From Rhodoplanes tepidamans (GTDB lineage Bacteria > Pseudomonadota > Alphaproteobacteria > Rhizobiales > Xanthobacteraceae), in the NCBI RefSeq assembly GCF_030813915.1, contig NZ_JAUSUJ010000015.1, positions 123,423 to 187,422 on the forward strand: a stretch of DNA of 64,000 nucleotides. Reading direction: 5' to 3'. Within the stretch, counting starts at the first letter, position 1. Each line of letters starts with the position of its first letter. Positions 43,965-56,156 of the stretch are shown piece after piece. The position numbers were made by a program, and so were the translations under genes. Below the pieces are notes generated by a model, which worked only from the letters and a program-made list of their open reading frames with translations, did not search any database and was not told the origin of the DNA.

Positions 43965-44699
43965 TCACGCTCCCCGCGCGCCCTGGGCCTGCAGGAGGCG
44001 CAGCGTCCGCACCCGCCGGCGCAGGATCTCGTTGCGCATCGCCGCGAGATGCAGGGCGACGAACAGGAGCGTGAAGGCCAGCGTCATGGCGAGCAGCGGG
44101 ATCAGGATGGACGGGTGGATGGCCGGGCCGTCGACCCGCACCACCGAGGCGGGCTGGTGCAGCGTGTTCCACCAGTCGACCGAGAACTTGATGATCGGCA
44201 GGTTGAGGGCGCCCACCAGGGTGAGGATCGCGGCGGCGCGGCCGGCCCGGGTCGGGTCCTCGACGGTGCGCCACAGGGCGATCAGGCCGAGATACATCAC
44301 GAACATCACCAGCACCGAGGTGAGGCGGGCGTCCCACACCCAGTAGGTGCCCCACATCGGCCGGCCCCAAAGCGCGCCGGTGACCAGGCAGACGAACGTG
44401 AAGGCGGCGCCGAGCGGCACCGCCGCCTTGGCGGCGACGTCGGCCAGCGGATGGCGGAATACCAGGGTGCCGAGCGCCGAGATCGTCATCATGCCCCAGC
44501 AGAACATGCCGAGCCACGCGGCCGGCACGTGGATGAACATGATCTTGACGGTGGCGCCCTGCTGGTAGTCGTCCGGCGCCCCGAAGGCGCCGTTGAGCGC
44601 ATAGGCGAAGGCGAACACGGTCAGCGCCGTCAGCCAGGGCAGGGCCCGGTCGACGAGGCGCAGGAAGCGGGTCGGATTGGCGAGGTCGATCCAGGCCAT
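43965..44699 (-). CDS. ccmC: Haem exporter/transferase CcmC
   Basis: 244 residues, six membrane helices, with the WWD haem-binding signature WGTYWVWDARLTSVLVMF and flanking His residues (FIHVPAAWLG and LHQPAS). It delivers haem to CcmE in the periplasm. 74 bp separate it from ccmB upstream. Confidence 0.97.
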   Translation of the reverse strand: MAWIDLANPTRFLRLVDRALPWLTALTVFAFAYALNGAFGAPDDYQQGATVKIMFIHVPAAWLGMFCWGMMTISALGTLVFRHPLADVAAKAAVPLGAAFTFVCLVTGALWGRPMWGTYWVWDARLTSVLVMFVMYLGLIALWRTVEDPTRAGRAAAILTLVGALNLPIIKFSVDWWNTLHQPASVVRVDGPAIHPSILIPLLAMTLAFTLLFVALHLAAMRNEILRRRVRTLRLLQAQGARGA

Positions 44700-44773
44700 G
44701 GGTGTCTCTTAGTCCGCACGCATTGGCGGCGCAATGCGGCACTTCTACGGACGGGCGAGCCCGTCCGGCGGGA

Positions 44774-45442
44774 TTACTCCATCCCGTGGCGCAGCGTCGC
44801 GCCGGCCGCGAACGGGCCGACCACGAGGCTCGTCAGGGTGAGGGCGCACAGGATCGTGAACGGGGTGCCGAACGGCACCGGGCCGACGACCGCGGCATTG
44901 GAGGCCGCCACCCCGAAGATCAGCACGGGCACCGTGAGCGGGAGGACCAGGACCGGCAGCAGCAGCCCGCCGCGGCGCAGCGCGGTGGCCAGCGCCGCCC
45001 CGATCAGCCCGGTGAAGGTGAGGGCCGGAGTGCCGACCAGGAGCGTCAGCACCACGGCGCCGAGGCCGGCCGGCTCCAGGTTGAGGAACAGGCCGAGGAT
45101 CGGCGCCGCGACCACCAGGGGCAGGCCGGTGGCGATCCAGTGGGCGAGGCCCTTCACGGCGACCGCCAGCTCGACGGGGGCGCGGCCCATCAGCAGGAGG
45201 TCGAGCGAGCCGTCGTCGTGGTCGGCGGCGAACAGCCGGTCGAGCGCCAGCAGCGAGGCGAGCAGCGCCCCGATCCACAGGATGGCCGGGCCGATCCGGC
45301 GCAGCAGCGCCAGATCCGGCCCGATGGCGAACGGCATCAGGGTCACCACGGTGAGGAAGAACAGCACCCCCATCATGGCGCCGCCGCCGATCCGCAGCGC
45401 GATCCGCAGGTCGCGGACCAGGAGGGCGCGAAGCGCGGTCAT
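44774..45442 (-). CDS. ccmB: Haem exporter permease CcmB
   Basis: 222 residues with six hydrophobic helices. Family text: LLVRDLRIALRIGGGAMMGV, LFAADHDDGSLDLLLM, AVAVKGLAHWIATGLPLV and GGLLLPVLVLPLTVPVLIFG. It partners CcmA in the ABC complex that releases holo-CcmE. A palindromic repeat lies in the 130 bp between it and ccmA. Confidence 0.96.
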   Translation of the reverse strand: MTALRALLVRDLRIALRIGGGAMMGVLFFLTVVTLMPFAIGPDLALLRRIGPAILWIGALLASLLALDRLFAADHDDGSLDLLLMGRAPVELAVAVKGLAHWIATGLPLVVAAPILGLFLNLEPAGLGAVVLTLLVGTPALTFTGLIGAALATALRRGGLLLPVLVLPLTVPVLIFGVAASNAAVVGPVPFGTPFTILCALTLTSLVVGPFAAGATLRHGME

Positions 45443-45465
45443 GCGGCGATTCCGATACGGGCCGC

Positions 45466-45536
45466 TCGTCCCCGCGCAAGCGGGGACCCAGGGGCCGCGG
45501 GGCGGGGCCTCTGGATTCCCGCTTTCGCGGGAATGA
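45466..45536. repeat. Palindromic intergenic repeat within the ccm operon
   Basis: Inverted repeat with arms TCGTCCCCGCGCAAGCGGGG.. and ..CCCGCTTTCGCGGGAATGA, each arm being itself a hairpin. This is a common type of Hyphomicrobiales intergenic repeat. It splits ccmA from ccmB and may shape the mRNA. Confidence 0.75.
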
Positions 45537-45572
45537 TCGGGTGGGGCGGTGCCAGTGACGGAGAAAGGGCCC

Positions 45573-46178
45573 TCATGCCGTCCCTCCCAGCCGCAGCTCG
45601 CGGGCGTCGTCGAGGCCGAGGGGGCCGTGGGTGGCGGCGACCAGGAGGCCGCCGCCGGCGAGATGCGCCTTCATCAGAGCGGCGAGGCGGGCCTGCGAGG
45701 CGACGTCGAGGGCGGAGGTCGGCTCGTCGAGCAGCCACACCGGCCGGGAGACCGCGACCAGCCGGGCGATCGAGAGGCGCCGGCGCTGGCCGGCCGACAG
45801 GTAGCCGGCCGGCAGATCGGCGATCTCGGCCAGCGCCACGGCCTCCAGGGCGGCGGCGAGCGCGGCGCGGTCGCCGCCCAGCCAGTCGATCCAGAAGGCG
45901 AGGTTCTCGGTGACGGTGAGGGACGGCTTGAGGGCGTCCTGGTGGCCGAGATAGTGGGCCTGCTCGGGCACGCTGAGCTCCGGATCGCCGCCGTCGAGCG
46001 TCAGCGTCCCGGCGGCCCGGTGCACCAGCCCGGCGATCAGCCGCAGGAGCGAGCTCTTGCCGGCGCCGTTCGGCCCGACGAGCAGCAGGGCCTCGCCGCC
46101 GGCGACCCGGAAGCCGAGCCCGGAGAACACCTCGCGCTGCCCCCGCACGCAGGCGAGATCGCTTCCGATCAGGTCCAT
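45573..46178 (-). CDS. ccmA: Haem exporter ATP-binding protein CcmA
   Basis: 201 residues, a short ABC ATPase as usual for CcmA. Walker [19 protein letters not shown], the [19 protein letters not shown]-loop area, signature [15 protein letters not shown], Walker [13 protein letters not shown] and the switch His in AATHGPLG. First gene of ccmABCDG, divergent from acnA, a conserved Hyphomicrobiales arrangement. Confidence 0.96.
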   Translation of the reverse strand: MDLIGSDLACVRGQREVFSGLGFRVAGGEALLLVGPNGAGKSSLLRLIAGLVHRAAGTLTLDGGDPELSVPEQAHYLGHQDALKPSLTVTENLAFWIDWLGGDRAALAAALEAVALAEIADLPAGYLSAGQRRRLSIARLVAVSRPVWLLDEPTSALDVASQARLAALMKAHLAGGGLLVAATHGPLGLDDARELRLGGTA

Positions 46179-46405
46179 GCCGCTTCCGACCGCCCCCCGG
46201 CCGGCGCCGCGGCCGGCCTCGTCACGCTGTCGCTCTCTTTAGAACGCCGACGATGTAGCAGAATTCCAAGAAAGCTCTTATAAGCAGCCCCCGTGCCCAT
46301 CACCCACCAGACGACAGCCCGGTGCCGCAGCACAGGCGATCACTATCGCCCCGGGGTGCTCTCGTCGACAGGCATCCGGCTTTCGGCCGGAACGGAACCA
46401 GCCTC

Positions 46406-49111
<2,706 letters not shown>

Positions 49112-49367
49112 CGGACGGGCTCCACGATGCTGCGGCCGCCGCCTCGCGCGGCGGCCGTGCCGTCCGCAACCGAGCGTGGCTACGCGCTAACACGGCCTCA
49201 CTTCGAAGTGAGTGGCGGGTGACGCGGACGGCGTACTATCCAGGTCGACGGCGGCGATTCCTTCGCCACCCGACGCCGCCCTTCGAGGATCCCTATCGGT
49301 CCGTCGCAACGGACCGCCCGGCGCGCCGCCGTCGCGCGTGCGCCCCATCAGACTAGCGAGGCCGAGC

Positions 49368-50363
49368 ATGAGGACGAGACGCGCGCGCTGGACCGGCGGT
49401 CTCGTGCTCAGCCTGATGGGATCCGGCGTGCTGGCGACGCTGAGCGTTCTCGCCGCCGGGCCCGCCGCTGCCCAGGCCGGCGGTCCGGCCGCGCCGCCGG
49501 CCGAGCCGGTGACGACACGCTCGCTCTCCGTTCCGCCGGCGTCCGCACCCTCCGTGTCCGCACCCTCCGTGTCCGCGCCATCCGGGACCGCCCCGGCCGG
49601 CGCGCCGCAGCTCTCCTCCGCCCACTCCACCACCGTGACGGTGCCGTCGCCCGGCAGCCAGACGCGTGCCGTGGTCGAGCTGTTCACCAGCCAGGGCTGC
49701 TCGTCGTGCCCGGAGGCGGACCGCGTCCTCGCCGAGCTGAAGAAGGACCCGACCCTCGTCGCGGTCAGCCTGCCGGTGACCTACTGGGACTATCTCGGCT
49801 GGAAGGACACGCTCGCCGATCCGCGCCACACGGCGCGCCAGACCGCGTACTCGCACGCCCGCGGCGACCGCGCCGTCTACACGCCACAGGTGGTGGTCAA
49901 CGGCGCCGCGCACGTCCTGGGCAGCGACAGGGCCGCGATCGAGAGGGCGGTCGCGCGCGGCCGCGGCAAGGGCGCCGGGCTGCCGGTCCCGGTCCGGCTG
50001 TCGGTCAGCGACGGCAAGGTCTCGGTGAGCGCCGACGGCGCCCGTCCGGCCGTCGCGTCGGGCTCGCCGGCGGCGGCCGCGGCCGCAGCGGCGACGAGCG
50101 GCGAGGTCTGGCTGCTCGGCGTCACCTCGGCCGTCGAGGTGGCGGTCGGCCGCGGCGAGAACTCCGGCCGCACCATCGTCTACAGCAACGTGGTGCGCCG
50201 CTGGCTCAAGCTCGGCGACTGGAGCGGGGCGACCCGCACCTGGACCGTGCCGGTCGCCGACATCAAGGGCGACAGGATCGACGCCGTCGCGGTGCTGATC
50301 CAGGGCGGCACCGCCAAGACCCCGGGCGTCATCCACGGCGCCGCCTTCCAGCGGCTGCACTAG
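49368..50363 (+). CDS. DUF1223 secreted thioredoxin-fold protein
   Basis: 331 residues from the ATG at 49368. Signal peptide (GGLVLSLMGSGVLATLSVLA, cleavage after AAAQ), then a Pro/Ser/Ala linker with repeated SVSAPS units, and the DUF1223 domain: AVVELFTSQGCSSCPEADRV with a CSSC pair, LPVTYWDYLGWKDTLADP, RAVYTPQVVVNG. The redox-like CxxC points to a periplasmic thiol role, but the family has no assigned function. Confidence 0.92.
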   Translation: MRTRRARWTGGLVLSLMGSGVLATLSVLAAGPAAAQAGGPAAPPAEPVTTRSLSVPPASAPSVSAPSVSAPSGTAPAGAPQLSSAHSTTVTVPSPGSQTRAVVELFTSQGCSSCPEADRVLAELKKDPTLVAVSLPVTYWDYLGWKDTLADPRHTARQTAYSHARGDRAVYTPQVVVNGAAHVLGSDRAAIERAVARGRGKGAGLPVPVRLSVSDGKVSVSADGARPAVASGSPAAAAAAAATSGEVWLLGVTSAVEVAVGRGENSGRTIVYSNVVRRWLKLGDWSGATRTWTVPVADIKGDRIDAVAVLIQGGTAKTPGVIHGAAFQRLH

Positions 50364-50474
50364 GGCCCGGCAGGCCGGGCGCCGGCATCCGGGCCGCCCG
50401 GCGGCATCCTCCACCATGGTCGGATCGGAATCGGGCCTGCAGCGTTCGCGCAGGCAAAGAAGACGCGCACGCAA

Positions 50475-50705
50475 AAAAGAAGGGCCGGCAGGACCGGCCC
50501 TCGAAAAACATTTGCGGGAATGAACCGTCGGACGGCCGGCCGTAGCCGAGCCGTCCATTGGCGACAGGGTCCGGCCCTTACGAGCCCGGGGGGCTGGGGG
50601 GCTGAGGAACCGGTTCTCTTCTCGGACCGGACCCGATGCCAATGGCGAGGTTATCCCATCCCGGATCGACTGCGGCGCGGCCGAATTCCGGCAGCATTAT
50701 GAAAG
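50475..50705 (-). ncRNA. Candidate structured non-coding RNA
   Basis: A CATAAT box at 50702-50697 could start a minus-strand transcript ending in a good terminator at 50482-50500 with a T-rich tail. Inside, a long stem forms between CCATTGGC..GGGTCCGG (minus strand, 50646-50627) and CCGGACCC..GCCAATGG (50575-50556), plus a GGACGGC/GCCGTCC hairpin and a possible closing CGGGA/TCCCG pairing. It contains the text GGTCCGAGAAG, like a stretch of 6S RNA. A 6S-type RNA is one guess; it could be another small RNA. The rest of the 548 bp gap (50364-50911) shows nothing clear. Confidence 0.45.
50482..50500 (-). terminator. Intrinsic terminator of the candidate RNA
   Basis: Stem GGGCCGG / CCGGCCC around CAGGA; on the minus strand it is followed by TTCTTTTTTG, a real T tract. 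It may also stop the convergent DUF1223 transcript. Confidence 0.75.
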
Positions 50706-50911
50706 GTCTAACGAACGCGTGATCGCCTCGTGAGGGAGCGTGACACGCGTTCTGTCCGCGGCCGCGGCGTTGCCGTCCGGACCGGCCCGCCGCCGCTGCG
50801 CGCATGCGTGTCGCGACGGCCCGGCCGCGACGCGGACGCGCTTGCCCTCGGCCGGTCCGGGGGTGATCATGACGCCGATGTGACCGATCACGTCCCACCA
50901 GGAGGAGCCGC

Positions 50912-51295
50912 ATGAGCCTCGAGCTTGGCGACAGCGACCCGAGCGAGTCCCGCGGGAGCGAGGGAGCGGTTCTCGCCCCGTTCCCCGCCGTCCCCACCCG
51001 CGTCACCTTCAACAAGCGCGAGCTCTCCCGCATTCTCGGCCTCTACGGCCGCAAGGTCGCCTCCGGCGAATGGCGCGACTACGCCATCGACTTCCACAAG
51101 GACCGCGCCGTGTTCTCGGTGTTCCGCCGCAGCGCCGAGGTGCCGCTCTATCGGATCGAGAAGAACCCCAGGCTGTCGCGACGCCAGGGCGCCTGGCGCG
51201 TGGTGTCGGCGACCGGCCTGATCGTCAAGGTCGGCCACGAGCTCGACCGCGTGCTGCGCGAGCTCGACAAGGCGAGCCTGCGGGTGGTGGGCTGA
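50912..51295 (+). CDS. DUF2794 domain-containing protein
   Basis: 127 residues, ATG with AGGAGG upstream. After a ~25-residue acidic head the DUF2794 core reads RVTFNKRELSRILGLYGRKV, GEWRDYAIDFHKDRAVFSVF, EVPLYRIEKNPRL and GHELDRVLRELDKA. Conserved across alphaproteobacteria, function unknown. Confidence 0.95.
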   Translation: MSLELGDSDPSESRGSEGAVLAPFPAVPTRVTFNKRELSRILGLYGRKVASGEWRDYAIDFHKDRAVFSVFRRSAEVPLYRIEKNPRLSRRQGAWRVVSATGLIVKVGHELDRVLRELDKASLRVVG

Positions 51296-51449
51296 GCGAC
51301 CGTTCAGGGTCCCGTCACCCGCAGCCCGCCTGGAGCGTAGCGGAACGCCGGGCCAGGGGCGGGGCGGTTCCTCCCGCATTCCGTTTCATTTCATGCGGCC
51401 ACAGTCGCCGAACAGCGCGGCGCGTAAATGTGCTCCGTCCGAACGAAAA

Positions 51450-51472
51450 CGCCCCGGCCGGAGGCCGGGGCG
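51450..51472. terminator. Bidirectional terminator between DUF2794 and Bax-inhibitor gene
   Basis: Stem CGCCCCGGCC / GGCCGGGGCG with a GGA loop, flanked by GAACGAAAA on the left and TTCGTTC on the right, so it can act in both directions between the convergent genes. Confidence 0.8.
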
Positions 51473-51500
51473 TTCGTTCTCTCGCGATGGGGAGGGCGGG

Positions 51501-52262
51501 TCAGCGGCGGTCGCCGACCAGCCGCAGCAGCATCAGGAACAGGTTGATGAAGTCCAGGTAGAGCGACAGGGCGCCCATCACGGCCTTGCGGCCGGCCAGC
51601 GTCCCGTCGTCCATCGGATCGTACATCTCCTTGATCTTCTGGGTGTCCCAGGCGGTGAGCCCGGCGAAGATGAGGACGCCGGCGACCGACAGGGCCCAGT
51701 CGAGCCCGCTCGACTTCAGGAACATGTTGACCAGGCTCGCGATGATCAGGCCGAACAGGCCCATGATCAGGAACGAGCCCATGCCCGAGAGGTCCTTCTG
51801 GGTCGTGTAGCCCCACAGGCTCAGCGCCCCGAAGGCGGCCGCCGAGATGAAGAACACCCGGGTGATCGAGGCCGCCGTGTAGACCATGAAGATCGACGCC
51901 AGCGACAGGCCGAGCAGGCCGGCATAGACGAAGAACAGCAGCCGGGCCGTGCTCGCCTCGATCCGGTTGATCCGGAAGCTGAGATAGAAGACGAGGCCGA
52001 GCGGGGCGAGCACCAGCACCCACATCAGCGGGCTGCCGAACATCGCCTGCCCGAACGAGGTGAGGCCCGTGATGTTGCCGGCCGCGTCCGTCACCACGGC
52101 GAGCTGGAAGGTGAGCCAGGCCGTGATCCCGGTGAGCGCCACGCCGCCCGCCATGTAGTTGTAGACGGTGATCATGTGGGCGCGCAGGCCCTGATCGACC
52201 GCGACGGCGCGGTCGCCCGCGTAGCCGCGGGACGCGATGGTATGGCGATCGAAGTCCGACAT
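51501..52262 (-). CDS. Bax inhibitor-1/YccA family protein, copy 1
   Basis: 253 residues from the ATG at 52262 (AAAGGATC upstream). Seven membrane helices of the BI-1/TMBIM family: HMITVYNYMAGGVALTGITA, PLMWVLVLAPLGLVFYLSF, the ITRVFFISAAAFGALSLWGY segment, DLSGMGSFLIMGLFGLIIAS and AWDTQKIKEMYD with the di-Asp-type pH/Ca sensor region. Members act as membrane-stress or calcium-leak proteins. It is paralogous to the next gene, and each has its own terminator. Confidence 0.93.
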   Translation of the reverse strand: MSDFDRHTIASRGYAGDRAVAVDQGLRAHMITVYNYMAGGVALTGITAWLTFQLAVVTDAAGNITGLTSFGQAMFGSPLMWVLVLAPLGLVFYLSFRINRIEASTARLLFFVYAGLLGLSLASIFMVYTAASITRVFFISAAAFGALSLWGYTTQKDLSGMGSFLIMGLFGLIIASLVNMFLKSSGLDWALSVAGVLIFAGLTAWDTQKIKEMYDPMDDGTLAGRKAVMGALSLYLDFINLFLMLLRLVGDRR

Positions 52263-52451
52263 GGGGGAAGATCCTTTCTGTCCGCCCGAGACGGGGCCCC
52301 GGAAGGGCCCCGGCATCAAACCTGGCTCGAATGTAGGACGCCGGCGTGGCGCGGTGAAGACCGGCGGGGCGTCACGCCGCATGACATTTTCGCCATCCGG
52401 GGACGTCGTAAACAGTCTCTTCGGCCCGAATCCGGCCCTCCGAAACCAAAA

Positions 52452-52476
52452 ACCGGGGCCGCGTGGCGGCCCCGGT
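52452..52476 (-). terminator. Terminator after the second Bax-inhibitor gene
   Basis: 11 bp stem ACCGGGGCCGC / GCGGCCCCGGT with a GTG loop; on the minus strand followed by TTTTTGG. It lies 45 bp past the stop at 52522. Confidence 0.8.
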
Positions 52477-52521
52477 CGATCCTTCGGCGCCGGTCGCGCC
52501 CGGCGCGGGCCGGGCCCGGCC

Positions 52522-53340
52522 TCACTCCTCGCGCTGGCCGAGGAGCTGCAGCAGCATGGTGAACAGGTTGATGAAGTTGAGGTACAGCGACAGCGCGCCC
52601 ATGATGGCCGAGCGCTCCATCACCTCGCCTTCCATGGCGCCGTAGATGTACTCGTTCTTCAGGCGCTGGGTGTCGTAGGCGGTGAGGCCGGCGAACACCA
52701 GCACGCCGATGACCGAGATGATGAACTGCATCATGGTCGAGCCCAGGAAGATGTTCACCAGGCTGGCGATGATGATGCCGAACAGGCCCATGATCAGGAA
52801 CGAGCCCATCCCGGAGAGGTCGCGCTGGGTGGTGTAGCCCCACAGGCTGAGCGCGCCGAAGGACGCCGCCGTGATGAAGAACACCCGCACCACCGAGGTG
52901 TGCGTGAACACCATGAAGATCGAGCCGAGCGACAGGCCGACCAGCGCCGCGTAGATCCAGAACAGCAGCTGGGCGGTCGCCGGACGCATGCGCTCGACGC
53001 CGAAGCTCAGCGCGAACACGAGGCCGAGCGGGGCCAGCATGATCACCCACTTCAGCGGGCTGACGAACACCGTGTAGCCGATCGGGGTCAGGAACATGCC
53101 GCCGATGCGGGCCGGCCCCTCGACGCCGCGGATCACGGCGCGGGCCGCCGCCGACGGGTCGCTGGTGACCGAGAGCATGTAGATGCCGAGCGCGGCGAGG
53201 CCGGTGATCGCGAGGCCCAGGACCATGTAGTTGTAGACGCGCAGCATGTAGGCGCGCAGGCCGGCGTCGATCGCCGCCGCCTCGGCTCGCGGCACCGTCC
53301 CGTAGGCCGCCCCGATCGTGTTACGCTCGTAGTCCGACAT
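52522..53340 (-). CDS. Bax inhibitor-1/YccA family protein, copy 2
   Basis: 272 residues, same family and topology as copy 1 with shared text such as YNYM, WVIMLAPLGLVFALSFGVER, RVFFITAASFGALSLWGYTT, DLSGMGSFLIMGLFGIIIAS and AYDTQRLKNEYIYG. It has an extra loop between helices 1 and 2. It lies upstream of copy 1 in the same direction but a terminator separates them, so the two are probably expressed independently. Confidence 0.93.
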   Translation of the reverse strand: MSDYERNTIGAAYGTVPRAEAAAIDAGLRAYMLRVYNYMVLGLAITGLAALGIYMLSVTSDPSAAARAVIRGVEGPARIGGMFLTPIGYTVFVSPLKWVIMLAPLGLVFALSFGVERMRPATAQLLFWIYAALVGLSLGSIFMVFTHTSVVRVFFITAASFGALSLWGYTTQRDLSGMGSFLIMGLFGIIIASLVNIFLGSTMMQFIISVIGVLVFAGLTAYDTQRLKNEYIYGAMEGEVMERSAIMGALSLYLNFINLFTMLLQLLGQREE

Positions 53341-53573
53341 CGTCGAACCCCCTTCTCGTGTTGTCCGCCAATCCGCGGCGTGTCGCCCCGCGGTTCGAGC
53401 TCGCCCGTGCTACTGCGAGCGGGCTCGACTTGAACCCATTATATGCGAGCGGCCGCCGCGGCGCGTCGGCGACGGATTGTCGCAAAGCGCGATTTTCCAA
53501 GTCCCGACCAGGATTTGTGCAGCGGCGTGTTGTCGCAAAGCGCAGTCCCGGCAGGGGGTGTGGAGCAGAACCG

Positions 53574-56156
53574 TTAAAGGCTCCTCAACACCCCGGCCGG
53601 CTTCCGGCCCAGCGCCGCGACCGTGCCGAGCAGTCCGCAGGCCACCGTGACGGCGAGTGCCCCGAGGGCGGCTGCCAGGGCCGGGCCGGCCTGCCAGACG
53701 AAGGGCAGGTTCATCAGCCCCGCCACGATGCGCCAGCCGGCGATCGAGCCGGCCAGCACCCCGAACAGCACGGCGGCGGCGCCGATCAGGAGGTATTCCA
53801 TCAGGTAGGCGGTGACGAGCTGGCGGCGGGTCGCCCCCAGCGTCTTCAGCACCACGGCGTCGTACACGCGGTGGCGGTGCCCGGCGGCGAGCGCCCCGGC
53901 CAGCACCAGCACGGCGGAGACCAGGGTGATGCCGCTCGCCGCCTCGATGGCGCGCGAGAGATTGCCGACCACCCGGGCGACCTGGTCGAGCGCGTCCTTG
54001 ACCGGCACCGGCGTGATGCCCGGCCAGGCCCGGGCCACCGTGTCGAGGAGTGCCGCCTCCTGGGCCGGCGTGCCGCCGGCCGGGAACGTCACCGTGGCGA
54101 TGTCGGTGTGCGGCGCCCCGGCGAAGGCGCCGGGCGAGAACACCAGCACGAAGTTGATGCCGAGCGACTGCCAGTCGACGGTCCGGATGTTGGCGATCGC
54201 GGCGGTGATGTTGCGGCCCAGCACGTTGACCGTGAGGGTGTCGCCGAGGTTCAGGCCGAGGCCCTCGGCGATGCGTTTCTCCAGCGACAGCAGCGGCGGG
54301 CCGCGATAGTCCTCGCCCCACCAGGTGCCCTCGACGACGCGGGAGCCGGGCGGCACCGTGCCCGCATAGGTGATGCCGCGGTCGCCGTGCAGGGCCCAGC
54401 TGGCGTCGGGCCGGATCTTCAGATCCTCGGCCCGCACCCCGTTCGCCGCGACGATGCGGCCGCGCAGCATCGGCACCCGCTCGAAGGTGGCGCCCGGTGC
54501 CTCGCCCTTCACCAGCGCGTCGAAGCGCGCGGCCTCGGCGGTCGGGATGTCGAGGAAGAAGAAGGACGGCGCGCGTTCGGGCAGCGCCGCCGTGAACTGC
54601 TGCCGCAGGTTGCCGTCGATCTGGAGGATGGTGACCAGGAGCGCCATGCCGAGCCCGAGCGAGATGACGACGGTCGGGGTCAGGGCGGCGGGCCGGTGGA
54701 TGTTGGCGACGGCGAGCCGCAGCACCGCCGAGCGCGGGCGTGGCGCCCGGCGCGCGATCGCCATCACTGCGGTGGCGACCAGCCGCAGCAGCAGCAGGAC
54801 GGCGAGCGCCGAGCCGACGAAGGCGGTGGCGATGCGGCGATCGTAGGAGGCGCCGATCGCCAGCGCCGCGAGCGCGATCGCGGCGATCAGGGCCGCCGCC
54901 ACGTAGCGCCGGCGCGGCCGGCGCTGGTCGGGCACGACGGCGTCGCGGAACAGGGCCGAGACCGGCACGTCGTGGGCGCGGCCGAGCGGCCACGCCGCGA
55001 AGGCGACCGCGGTGAGCAGGCCGTAGAGCATCGCCAGCGCCAGCACGTCGGCGTGCAGGGTGGGGACCAGCGGCAGCGGCAGAAGCGCGCCGAGCGCGCC
55101 GGCGATCGCGAAGGGCAGGGCGGCGCCGAGCAGCAGCCCGAGCGCGCCGCCGACCGCGGCGAGCAGCAGGATCTGCGCGAAATAGAGGGCGACCACCTGG
55201 CCGCCGGTGGCGCCGAGCGACTTCAGGGTGGCGATGGTGTCGCGCTTGCGGTCGAGATAGTGGCGGGTCGAGTTGGCGACCCCGACGCCGCCGACCAGGA
55301 GGGCGGTGAGGCCGACCAGCGTCAGGAACTGGGTGAAGCGGTCGATGTTGCGCTCGAGCTGCGGCGAGGCGTTGCCGCTCGCCCGCACGTCCCAGCCGGC
55401 GTTCGGGAAGCGCCGGTTGGCGAGGTCCTCCAGCGCGTCGGACGCGGCGATCGGATCGCCGGCGAGCCGCACGCGATAGATCCAGCGCACCAGGCTGCCG
55501 GGCTGCAGCAGCCCGGTCGCCCGCAGCGCCGCCTCGCTCACCAGCACGCGCGGCCCGAAGCCGACGCCGCCGGCGAGCCGGTCGGGCTCGCGCACCATGG
55601 CGGCGTTCAGCACCAGGGTGGCCGAGCCGATCGTCACCCGGGCGCCGCGCTCCAGCCCGAGCCGGGCGAGCAGCAGCGGGTCGACGACGGCCCCGAAGGC
55701 GTCGCCGTCGCGGGCCAGCAGGGTGTGCAGCGGCGCCGGCGGGTCGGTCTCCACCGCGCCGTAGAGCGGATAGGCGGCATCGACCGCCTTCAGCTCGACC
55801 AGCGTGGAGCGGCCCTCGGCGGTGCGGGCGAGCGCCCGCATGGCGGCGGCGACCGAGAGGTCGCCGGCGGCCGCGAGGAAGCGCCGCTCGTCCGGGCTCG
55901 CCTCGCGCTGGACGAGGTTGAACGAGATATCGCCGCCCAGGATGGCGCGGCCCTGCTGGGCGATGCCCTCGGACAGGCTGCGCGAGATCGAGCCGACGCC
56001 CGCGATGGTCATCACGCCGAGCGCCATGCAGGCGATGAACACGCCGAAGCCGCGCAGGCCACCGCGCAGGTCGCGCGCCGCGATGCGCAGCCCGGTGCGC
56101 CAGCGCGCGATCGGGCCGGTCGCCGCGTCCCGCCGTCCCGCGTCGATCGCCGTCAT
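53574..56156 (-). CDS. ybbP: FtsX-family ABC transporter permease (YbbP-type)
   Basis: 860 residues. Two FtsX/MacB-like membrane blocks around a periplasmic core: an N-terminal helix in GGLRGFGVFIACMALGVMTI, the three-helix block LTLVGLTALLVGGVGVANST.. with SLGATGGQVVALYF, and the C-terminal ASGITLVSAVLVLAGALAAG with TLGATRRQLVTAYL. It partners the ATPase upstream (4 bp overlap). YbbAP-type systems are thought to remove lipids or hydrophobic compounds from the inner membrane; they sit with TesA-type esterases, as here. Confidence 0.92.
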   Translation of the reverse strand: MTAIDAGRRDAATGPIARWRTGLRIAARDLRGGLRGFGVFIACMALGVMTIAGVGSISRSLSEGIAQQGRAILGGDISFNLVQREASPDERRFLAAAGDLSVAAAMRALARTAEGRSTLVELKAVDAAYPLYGAVETDPPAPLHTLLARDGDAFGAVVDPLLLARLGLERGARVTIGSATLVLNAAMVREPDRLAGGVGFGPRVLVSEAALRATGLLQPGSLVRWIYRVRLAGDPIAASDALEDLANRRFPNAGWDVRASGNASPQLERNIDRFTQFLTLVGLTALLVGGVGVANSTRHYLDRKRDTIATLKSLGATGGQVVALYFAQILLLAAVGGALGLLLGAALPFAIAGALGALLPLPLVPTLHADVLALAMLYGLLTAVAFAAWPLGRAHDVPVSALFRDAVVPDQRRPRRRYVAAALIAAIALAALAIGASYDRRIATAFVGSALAVLLLLRLVATAVMAIARRAPRPRSAVLRLAVANIHRPAALTPTVVISLGLGMALLVTILQIDGNLRQQFTAALPERAPSFFFLDIPTAEAARFDALVKGEAPGATFERVPMLRGRIVAANGVRAEDLKIRPDASWALHGDRGITYAGTVPPGSRVVEGTWWGEDYRGPPLLSLEKRIAEGLGLNLGDTLTVNVLGRNITAAIANIRTVDWQSLGINFVLVFSPGAFAGAPHTDIATVTFPAGGTPAQEAALLDTVARAWPGITPVPVKDALDQVARVVGNLSRAIEAASGITLVSAVLVLAGALAAGHRHRVYDAVVLKTLGATRRQLVTAYLMEYLLIGAAAVLFGVLAGSIAGWRIVAGLMNLPFVWQAGPALAAALGALAVTVACGLLGTVAALGRKPAGVLRSL

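Noticed and set aside
49540..49590. SVSAPS-coding repeats in the DUF1223 gene as a separate repeat element
   Set aside because: Only two or three short copies in a low-complexity linker behind a signal peptide; ordinary for secreted proteins.
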